From Candidatus Thorarchaeota archaeon MP11T_1 (GTDB lineage Archaea > Asgardarchaeota > Thorarchaeia > Thorarchaeales > Thorarchaeaceae), in contig PJET01000084.1 in NCBI GenBank assembly GCA_002825515.1, forward strand, positions 1 through 6,938: 6,938 bases of DNA, written 5' to 3'. Position 1 is the stretch's first letter, and each line of letters starts with the position of its first letter. Under the pieces are notes generated by a model. It did no database searches. It was given only the letters and a program-made list of their open reading frames with translations, and was not told the DNA's origin. The position numbers were made by a program, and so were the translations under genes. Shown piece after piece: positions 1 to 5,644 of this stretch.

Positions 1-82
1 TAGAGCCTAGTCGCCTTCATAATTGCTGGACGTTGTCTGTGTAATATTAAGTGCATGGATTAGAAATCGTTAACTCCTAAGG

Positions 83-92
83 TTGGCGCCAA
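83..92. promoter_or_regulatory. Perfect 10-bp palindrome in the operon leader, possible operator
   Basis: TTGGCGCCAA is a perfect inverted repeat without a spacer. It stands between two GTTAA direct repeats (69-73 and 97-101), the first of which lies within the palindrome GTTAAC. It lies about 100 nt upstream of the hdrA start and about 40 nt upstream of the candidate TATA element. An upstream regulator site is possible. A chance 10-bp palindrome is also possible, and no family of regulator is recognised. Confidence 0.2.
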
Positions 93-132
93 TCGCTGTT
101 AATCACAACGTGGGTTCTTGCTATGGCCCGAT

Positions 133-147
133 GGGAAACATTTTATC
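133..147 (+). promoter_or_regulatory. Candidate archaeal promoter (BRE/TATA-like) for the hdrACB operon
   Basis: A purine run GGGAAA (133-138) is followed by CATTTTATC, which resembles an archaeal BRE plus TATA box. Archaeal transcription usually starts roughly 25 nt downstream of the TATA centre. That would place the start near 168-172, leaving a short leader that still includes the GGAGTGA ribosome binding site of hdrA at 179-185. The match to the consensus is only moderate, and a second AT-rich element, TAATATTAA (42-50), could serve instead. This is an inference from position and composition. Confidence 0.3.
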
Positions 148-178
148 GGGCGTTCTAGAACCGACGCAATATCTCTTC

Positions 179-185
179 GGAGTGA
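179..185 (+). promoter_or_regulatory. Ribosome binding site that fixes the hdrA start
   Basis: GGAGTGA ends 7 nt before the ATG at 193. It supports that ATG over the in-frame TTG at 118, which would add 25 residues without any resemblance to HdrA and would place the ribosome binding site inside the gene. Confidence 0.6.
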
Positions 186-192
186 CGGAATA

Positions 193-3100
193 ATGGCAAA
201 GCCCATATCGAAGCCAGTTGTCATAATAGGAGCTGGCATCTCAGGAATGCGTGCCGCACTTGACCTCGCTGAGATGGGTGTCAAGGTGTTCTTAGTTGAG
301 AAAAAGCCCTCAATCGGAGGACACATGTCTCAGCTGGATAAGACCTTCCCCACCTTGGATTGCAGTATGTGTATTCAGGGGCCTTGGATGGTGGATTGTT
401 CACGTCATCCCAATATTGAAATTCTGGCTTACTCAGAAGTGTCTGAAGTCACTGGGAAACAGGGTGATTTCACTGTAAAGGTATTGAAACACACACGTCG
501 CGTTGATGCTGAGAAATGTACCGGATGTGGCGATTGTCAGAGAGTCTGCCCAATAGAAGTACCCAATGAATATGACCTTGGTCTCAAGATGAGAAAGGCT
601 GCTTACATTCCTTTTCCTCAAGCAGTTCCAAATATAGCCACTATTGACATAGAGAACTGCATTCAGTGCATGGTATGCGTAAAGACATGCAAGGCAGAAG
701 CTATTCTCTTTAACATTGCCGATGAAATTCAGGTGATTAATGCAGGTTCTATCATTACAGCAACTGGGTACGAGCTTCTTGATCCTGCTACTGTTCCAGA
801 ATATGGCGATGGCCGCTTCCTCAATGTAGTGAGCGCGTTGGAGTATGAGCGTATGGTGTCAGCCAGTGGTCCCACCGGTGGTGTAGTTATGCGGCCTTCT
901 GATGGCCGTGAACCACATCGGATCGCCTTCATTCAATGTGTAGGTTCGAGAGATGTCAATCATTGTTCTTACTGTTCAAAGATATGTTGTACTTACGCAA
1001 CAAAGGAAGCCATAATCACTAAAGAGCACACACCTGACGTGCATATTGACATTCTGTACAATGACATGCGTGCCTTTGGGAAGGGATTTGAGGAATTTCT
1101 CGTTAGAGGTGAAACCGAATACGATATTCAATATGTGAAAGGAATCCCGAGTGAAATCCAAGAAGAATACGGATCAAAGGACCTCATTGTTCGACACAGT
1201 GATGCAAAGGGTCATAGCGTTCTCGTGGACAAGTATGACTTGGTAGTTCTGTGCCCTGCAATGGTGCCCTCGTCAGATACCAAGATATTCAAACAGTTAG
1301 GCATCAAGACTGACGAGTCTGGATTTGTCCAATCTGATATGAAATCCCTCATGATTTCAGAAACAGGAGTTCCCGGAGTTCACATGTGTGGTGCAGTTCA
1401 TATGCCCAAAGACATCCCTGATTCTGTTGCTCAGGGAAGTGCTGCCGCGGCACTTGCGGCTTTAGACATATCGATTCCGCTAGGAGAAGAAACTGAAGCT
1501 CTGACAGAAGAAGACCTTGAACTTATTGCTGCCGAGCCACGTGTTGGCGTAATCATTTGTTCATGCGGAATCAATATCGCCGGAACGGTAGATGTAGCGG
1601 AGGTCACTCAGTACGCAAGCGAACTACCGAATGTTGTCTATTCAGAGAACCTTCTCTATTCGTGCTCATCTGACGCTCAAGTTGTCATCAAGGACGCTAT
1701 CAAGGAACATAAACTGAATCGATTGGTAGTAGCTTCATGTACACCTCGTACGCATGAACCGTTATTCAGAGCTACAATCGAAGAGGCCGGGCTGAATAAG
1801 TACTTGTTCGAACTCGCAAACATTCGAGAGCATTGTTCTTGGGTACATCAGGCAGACAAGGATGAAGCAACGGCAAAAGCTATGGACTTAGTTCGCATGT
1901 CAGTAGCAAGAGCTCGACTTCTAGAAGCCCAAGAGGAAGCGGTGACCCAGATAGAACCTTCTATCCTCGTTATTGGTGCTGGCGTCGCTGGAATGGCAGC
2001 AGCTGAAGTGATTGCACAGAAGGGATTCAATGTTTACCTTGTTGAGAAAGATGACAAGGTGGGTGGGTTCCTAAATGAGCTCACCACAGTCAATTTTGAC
2101 CATAGACCTGCTTCAGAAATAGTGGCTGATTATGAGAGCAGAATCACAGGGAAAGAGAACAGCCATCTTATGTTGAACTCTGAGATCGTCGAAGCAAAGG
2201 GCTCGATAGGTGAATTTGAGGTCGTTATCAAGACCGGGAATAAGAAAGAAACACTGACAGTTGGAATCGTTGTTGTCGCCACCGGAGCTGTGGCTCTAGA
2301 GGAGAAAGGTCTCTACGGGCTACATAAACTACCTGAGGTGATGACGGAGGTTGAGTTCAATAGTAGACTTGCTAGTGGTGAAGGGATTGAAGATGGACAA
2401 ACCTTTGCAGTTATCCACTGTGCTGGCTCTCGTGAAGAAACATCACTTGAAGGCGCCCGTACTTGGTGTTCTGGTATCTGTTGTATGGTGGCTCTAGAAC
2501 ACTCACTTGAGTTACTGGAGAAGTATCCTAACTCACGAGTGTTCCATTTCTACCGTGACTTGCGAGTCTTCTACGATGCTGAAGACATGTACCGAGAGGC
2601 TCGAAAGAAGGGAGTGATATTCGTACGATTCGATAGTGATTCGCCCCCATCGGTAAAGAAAGGTAGTGACAAAGCATTGTCTATCACAGTGATGGACCAA
2701 GTGTTAGGCGCTGAGTTAAGTATAGACGTAGACCATGCTGTACTGGCCACTGCAATGGTGCCTCGAGAAAACAAAGAGATTTCAGAACTTTTCAAGGTGC
2801 CTCTAAACCTATCTGGCTTTTTCATGGAGGCTCATCCTAAATTAAGACCAGTGGACTTCCAGACAGATGGTGTATATGTGGCCGGAACCGCAACAGCTCC
2901 TAAGAGCATTGGTGAATCTATAGCTGAAGGCCAAGCTGCCGCCTCAAGAGCGCTCATCCCCCTCATTAGGGGTATACGAAAAGCTGAGGCAATAGTATCT
3001 GTTGTAGACCCTGAAATCTGCGTAGGGTGTGGGACTTGTGAAATCAACTGTGCCTATAATGCCATTGAGGTGGTTCCGGGTGATGGTAGTCATGATTATG

Positions 3101-3648
3101 CTGTAACAAACCCAGTTCTTTGTCAAGGCTGTGGAAAGTGCGGTGCTGGTTGCCCTGCTGGAGCTATCACCATGAAGCACTTCACTGATGATCAGATCAT
3201 CTCCCAAATTCGCACTGCACTAGAGAACATGCCCGCGAACGACTCCCGGATTCTGACAATACTCTGTAACTGGTGTTCGTATGCAGGAGCAGATAATGCT
3301 GGGGTGTCCCGATTCCAGCAACCTTCAGCTGTTAGGGACATTCGAGTTATGTGTACCGGTAGAGTGAGTGTACAACACATCTTGGAGGCGTTCAGACTTG
3401 GTGCTGACATGGTTTGGATTTCGGGATGTCACATCGGAGATTGTCATTACGTTGATGGTAACCTCTCATTTGAACGAAGATTTGCTATTGCGAAGAAGAT
3501 ACTTGAGAAAGCTGGACTTGAACCCGAACGGCTCCAGTTCACACATATTAGTGCCAGTGAGGGGTCAATCTGGGCAGAAACTGTGAAGAAGTTCACAGAT
3601 ATCGCAGACAAGCTTGGACCAAGTCCCTTGAGACCAAGGAGGCGTTAA
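193..3648 (+). CDS. hdrA: Double HdrA-MvhD fusion: heterodisulfide reductase flavoprotein subunit A
   Basis: Cytoplasmic FAD and iron-sulfur electron hub of an HdrABC complex, 1151 residues from the ATG at 193; ordinary HdrA has roughly 650. Domain order: (1) FAD module, residues 1-425, with GAGISG (13-18), loop cysteines C57/C60/C69, an inserted ferredoxin with C109/112/115/119 and C156/159/162/166, and the cluster motif C249...C261, C265, C266 followed by K271. (2) HdrA N-terminal cluster domain, about 450-575, with C456, C458, C491, C516, C548. (3) Second FAD module, about 590-925, with GAGVAG (595-600) and C743, C759, C763, C764, but no ferredoxin insert and no loop cysteines. (4) Ferredoxin with C943/946/949/953 and C977/980/983/987. 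(5) MvhD-type [2Fe-2S] domain, about 1018-1145, with C1025, C1028, C1054, C1079, C1084. By family knowledge MvhD links Hdr to a hydrogenase or formate dehydrogenase, and HdrA performs flavin-based electron bifurcation. Module assignments are firm; physiological donor and acceptor are unknown. It is first in the operon, 2 nt before hdrC. Confidence 0.93.
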   Translation: MAKPISKPVVIIGAGISGMRAALDLAEMGVKVFLVEKKPSIGGHMSQLDKTFPTLDCSMCIQGPWMVDCSRHPNIEILAYSEVSEVTGKQGDFTVKVLKHTRRVDAEKCTGCGDCQRVCPIEVPNEYDLGLKMRKAAYIPFPQAVPNIATIDIENCIQCMVCVKTCKAEAILFNIADEIQVINAGSIITATGYELLDPATVPEYGDGRFLNVVSALEYERMVSASGPTGGVVMRPSDGREPHRIAFIQCVGSRDVNHCSYCSKICCTYATKEAIITKEHTPDVHIDILYNDMRAFGKGFEEFLVRGETEYDIQYVKGIPSEIQEEYGSKDLIVRHSDAKGHSVLVDKYDLVVLCPAMVPSSDTKIFKQLGIKTDESGFVQSDMKSLMISETGVPGVHMCGAVHMPKDIPDSVAQGSAAAALAALDISIPLGEETEALTEEDLELIAAEPRVGVIICSCGINIAGTVDVAEVTQYASELPNVVYSENLLYSCSSDAQVVIKDAIKEHKLNRLVVASCTPRTHEPLFRATIEEAGLNKYLFELANIREHCSWVHQADKDEATAKAMDLVRMSVARARLLEAQEEAVTQIEPSILVIGAGVAGMAAAEVIAQKGFNVYLVEKDDKVGGFLNELTTVNFDHRPASEIVADYESRITGKENSHLMLNSEIVEAKGSIGEFEVVIKTGNKKETLTVGIVVVATGAVALEEKGLYGLHKLPEVMTEVEFNSRLASGEGIEDGQTFAVIHCAGSREETSLEGARTWCSGICCMVALEHSLELLEKYPNSRVFHFYRDLRVFYDAEDMYREARKKGVIFVRFDSDSPPSVKKGSDKALSITVMDQVLGAELSIDVDHAVLATAMVPRENKEISELFKVPLNLSGFFMEAHPKLRPVDFQTDGVYVAGTATAPKSIGESIAEGQAAASRALIPLIRGIRKAEAIVSVVDPEICVGCGTCEINCAYNAIEVVPGDGSHDYAVTNPVLCQGCGKCGAGCPAGAITMKHFTDDQIISQIRTALENMPANDSRILTILCNWCSYAGADNAGVSRFQQPSAVRDIRVMCTGRVSVQHILEAFRLGADMVWISGCHIGDCHYVDGNLSFERRFAIAKKILEKAGLEPERLQFTHISASEGSIWAETVKKFTDIADKLGPSPLRPRRR
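3637..3642 (+). promoter_or_regulatory. Ribosome binding site of hdrC
   Basis: A full AGGAGG lies inside the last codons of hdrA, 8 nt before the GTG at 3651. It supports GTG as the true start of hdrC and suggests that translation of the two genes is coupled. Confidence 0.7.
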
Positions 3649-3650
3649 AA

Positions 3651-4169
3651 GTGACACAGTCTTGGGGTCAATTCAAATCATTTGATGGGAAGAAATTCAA
3701 AGCACTGGACGCTGAATTCACAAATGAGGTTTCCAAACTGATTGGAGGAAAAGACCTCACTGCCTGTTTCCAATGTGCCAAGTGTAGTGCTGGATGTCCT
3801 GTTTCTGACAAGGTGAATATTCAAATTCATGAAGTCATGCGCATGCTACTCTTTGGATTGAAGGAGGTTCTTGAAACTGATATGGTCTGGTTGTGTTCGA
3901 CATGTTATACCTGCCAGGAGCGCTGTCCACAGGGTATCGACATCACAGATATCCTGTTTGGTTTGAAAAATATGGCTTTCAGGAAGGGAATCACACCCAC
4001 AGGGTATGTTGGAGCGCGACAGTCGCTCTACGACACAGGAAGACTCTACGAGCCTACAGATTGGGAACGTGATGATCTCGAGCTGGATCCGGTCCCTGAA
4101 TTGAACATTGCAGACACAAAGAAGGTGCTGGATAAAATGAGGCTCATGAAACTGGAGGAGGATGAGTAA
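3651..4169 (+). CDS. hdrC: Heterodisulfide reductase subunit C (2x[4Fe-4S] electron-transfer protein)
   Basis: HdrC passes electrons from the flavin subunit HdrA to the catalytic subunit HdrB in the cytoplasmic Hdr complex. The 172-residue product has two classical [4Fe-4S] motifs, C39/C42/C45/C49-P and C82/C85/C88/C92-P, each CxxCxxCxxxCP, separated by a mainly helical stretch as in the HdrC/GlpC ferredoxin fold. Length is normal for soluble HdrC. There is no transmembrane segment, so it is not the HdrE-linked or membrane-bound HdrD type. It starts with GTG, preceded by a perfect AGGAGG. The tail after about residue 135 is acidic and charged (ending LEEDE) and its codons carry the ribosome binding site of hdrB. 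It sits between hdrA and hdrB in one operon. The family assignment is secure; the redox partner is inferred from the neighbours. Confidence 0.93.
   Translation: MTQSWGQFKSFDGKKFKALDAEFTNEVSKLIGGKDLTACFQCAKCSAGCPVSDKVNIQIHEVMRMLLFGLKEVLETDMVWLCSTCYTCQERCPQGIDITDILFGLKNMAFRKGITPTGYVGARQSLYDTGRLYEPTDWERDDLELDPVPELNIADTKKVLDKMRLMKLEEDE
4154..4161 (+). promoter_or_regulatory. Ribosome binding site that decides the hdrB start
   Basis: GGAGGAGG ends directly before the ATG at 4162 and 9 nt before the ATG at 4171. The spacing favours 4171. If the first GGAGG (4154-4158) is used with the ATG at 4162, only 3 nt separate them, which is too close for efficient initiation. Confidence 0.5.
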
Positions 4170-4170
4170 G

Positions 4171-5046
4171 ATGACTCTAAGTTACGAAGTGTTCCTCGGA
4201 TGTGCAATCCCAAGTAGGTTCAACAACTATGAATCATCGATGCGCGCGGTCGCGAAGGAGCTAGGTATCAAGCTGATTGATTTTGATGGAGCATCATGTT
4301 GTGGAACTGTTGTACTCAAATCAATAGATGAAAACAGCTGGCTTTCTATGTCCGGTCGTAACATCGCACTGGCTGAACAGAGAGGACATGACATAGTCAC
4401 TCCATGTAATGGTTGCTTTGGTTCTCTGAAAGACACTGACCATGTGCTCCACGATGATGAAACCTATAGAAAGAAGGTTAATGCAGCCCTCAAACCTTTG
4501 GGTCTAGAGTATACTGGAAAGGTAAAGATTCGCCACTTTGTTGAAGTCCTTTATGACATGAAAGACGAGATAGAGAAGAAGATTGTCAAGCGTCTTGATG
4601 GTCTGAGAGTTGCGTTCCATCCTGGTTGTCATCTAATCCGTCCATCAAATGTTGCAGGTTTTGATGACCCTGAATTACCTAGAAAGGTCGATGAGCTGAT
4701 TGAGCTGACTGGTGCGAAAAGTGTCCATTGGGACATGAAGCTTCGCTGCTGTGGATCCCCTCTTCTCATCGCAAGTGAAGAGGTTGCACTGAAGATACTG
4801 CAGGAGAAGATGATATCCGCAAATGGTGCAGGAGCAAACTGCGTCGTCACAAATTGTCCCGCATGCCATACTCAGTTCGATATTCAGCAGTTAGGCCTCA
4901 AGGACGATGAAGGCAACTCTCTAGAACTACCTGCATTATTTGTTACGCAAGTCTTGGGTGCAGCAATGGGAATAGCTCCTGAACCTCTTGGATTTGAACT
5001 GAACAGAGTTTCCTTGGATTCAATCAATGACATTCTGGGTCTCTAA
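4171..5046 (+). CDS. hdrB: Heterodisulfide reductase subunit B (catalytic, two CCG domains)
   Basis: HdrB is the disulfide-reducing subunit: two non-cubane [4Fe-4S] clusters cleave a disulfide using electrons from HdrC. In methanogens the substrate is CoM-S-S-CoB; here the substrate cannot be read from sequence. The 291-residue product has two intact CCG motifs: C11-x31-C43-C44-x34-C79-xx-C82 and C153-x39-C193-C194-x34-C229-xx-C232. All ligands are present, so the enzyme should be active. The length fits the usual 290-300 residues. The start at 4171 is chosen for its 9-nt spacing from GGAGGAGG. An alternative ATG at 4162 would add three residues (MSK) and overlap the hdrC stop by 8 nt (ATGAGTAA). 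Either way the two genes are translationally coupled. It is the last gene of the operon and meets a convergent gene 14 nt downstream. Confidence 0.93.
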   Translation: MTLSYEVFLGCAIPSRFNNYESSMRAVAKELGIKLIDFDGASCCGTVVLKSIDENSWLSMSGRNIALAEQRGHDIVTPCNGCFGSLKDTDHVLHDDETYRKKVNAALKPLGLEYTGKVKIRHFVEVLYDMKDEIEKKIVKRLDGLRVAFHPGCHLIRPSNVAGFDDPELPRKVDELIELTGAKSVHWDMKLRCCGSPLLIASEEVALKILQEKMISANGAGANCVVTNCPACHTQFDIQQLGLKDDEGNSLELPALFVTQVLGAAMGIAPEPLGFELNRVSLDSINDILGL

Positions 5047-5060
5047 CAGATACTATTGCA

Positions 5061-5633
5061 TTATCCCAACTTACTATCACCATAGAAGAGATTTCCAAGT
5101 TTCTTCATCGCATCCCTGACACATTCTCTCTTGCCACTGACCTGAAGATGTCGCTCCCCGTCAAGAGAAATATTTACCATACAGTCCTCAGCAATCTCAG
5201 AAACTATCTCTACTGGAATATCCTCAGGTAATTTGATACGGAAAAATCCGACGTCTTTCTCCCGTGGTATGTCAGAGATATGTACCTCTGTGTCTGGTTT
5301 ATACTCTGCTCTTTTTCCTTTGATTGCTTCGTCGAATCTTGTTTCCCACGAGTTTCTGTATTCAACACCCTCTTTTTCTTCAGCCCAGACCATGAGAGTA
5401 TCTCGAAGACGCTGGATTTGGATTTCCATTTCTATTTGAAGTCGGTTGTCATCCTCGCATTGAGCTCCAGATTTTATCTCACTCTCAAAGGATCGAAGAT
5501 ACTCTAGGCTCATCTTTGAGTTTCTGAGATCTGCATAGGTCAAATCCGGGATGAACACATCTTTCTCTTTTAGAGCTCCTAACAAGTCATTCAGGACCAT
5601 CCACCCAGCCAGAAGTCCATCCATTGAGACCAT
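5061..5633 (-). CDS. Conserved archaeal protein of unknown function, DUF2096-like
   Basis: A soluble 190-residue protein with no signal peptide, membrane segment or metal-binding cysteine pattern; its few cysteines are scattered. The N-terminal third looks helical (GWMVLNDLLGALKEK, then IPDL and a DLRNSK stretch). The middle (about 45-85) is charged and possibly coiled-coil. The C-terminal part (about 130-185) alternates predicted strands and helices and ends in a small alpha/beta unit. The W-x-VL-x-x-LL / IP / LR-x-x-K pattern, and the GF-x-R-(V/I)-x-L ... EIAE ... V-x-G layout later on, recall the archaeal family DUF2096. That match is from memory and unverified. It starts with ATG 4 nt after the stop of the upstream HdrA-like gene, whose last codons supply GGAGTGA, so the two are co-transcribed and probably coupled. 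A role tied to the HdrA-like protein is suggested only by this linkage. Confidence 0.8.
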   Translation of the reverse strand: MVSMDGLLAGWMVLNDLLGALKEKDVFIPDLTYADLRNSKMSLEYLRSFESEIKSGAQCEDDNRLQIEMEIQIQRLRDTLMVWAEEKEGVEYRNSWETRFDEAIKGKRAEYKPDTEVHISDIPREKDVGFFRIKLPEDIPVEIVSEIAEDCMVNISLDGERHLQVSGKRECVRDAMKKLGNLFYGDSKLG

Positions 5634-5637
5634 TGTC

Positions 5638-5644
5638 TCACTCC
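5638..5644 (-). promoter_or_regulatory. Ribosome binding site of the 190-residue gene, overlapping the upstream stop codon
   Basis: On the - strand GGAGTGA ends 4 nt before the ATG at 5633, and its TGA is the stop codon of the HdrA-like gene. The longer purine run GAGGGAG (5641-5647) could also pair with 16S rRNA. The same GGAGTGA heptamer precedes the hdrA start at 193. It supports this ATG over a second one three codons further on. Confidence 0.55.

Noticed and set aside
83..92. The palindrome as a terminator hairpin of an upstream gene
   Set aside because: It has no loop and no following T-tract, and no upstream coding sequence is visible. A DNA-binding site is the more natural reading.
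118..192. In-frame TTG start that would lengthen HdrA by 25 residues
   Set aside because: The extra residues do not resemble HdrA, there is no good ribosome binding site before the TTG, and GGAGTGA is well placed for the ATG at 193. The candidate promoter also lies within this stretch.
940..1000. Possible selenocysteine (TGA) in the HdrA cluster motif, as in some archaeal HdrA
   Set aside because: All ligand positions in the three FAD modules are encoded by TGT or TGC, and no in-frame TGA is present.
1465..1545. Possible lost gene boundary between two separate hdrA genes
   Set aside because: The frame runs on without a stop, no ribosome binding site with a good start is seen here, and the linker is short and reads as normal protein. 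It is treated as a genuine fusion, though only reads can exclude an error.
193..2967. A nucleotide-level tandem repeat made by recent duplication of the HdrA module
   Set aside because: The two modules share only family motifs at protein level and differ in inserts and loops. There is no nucleotide repeat, so any duplication or fusion is old.
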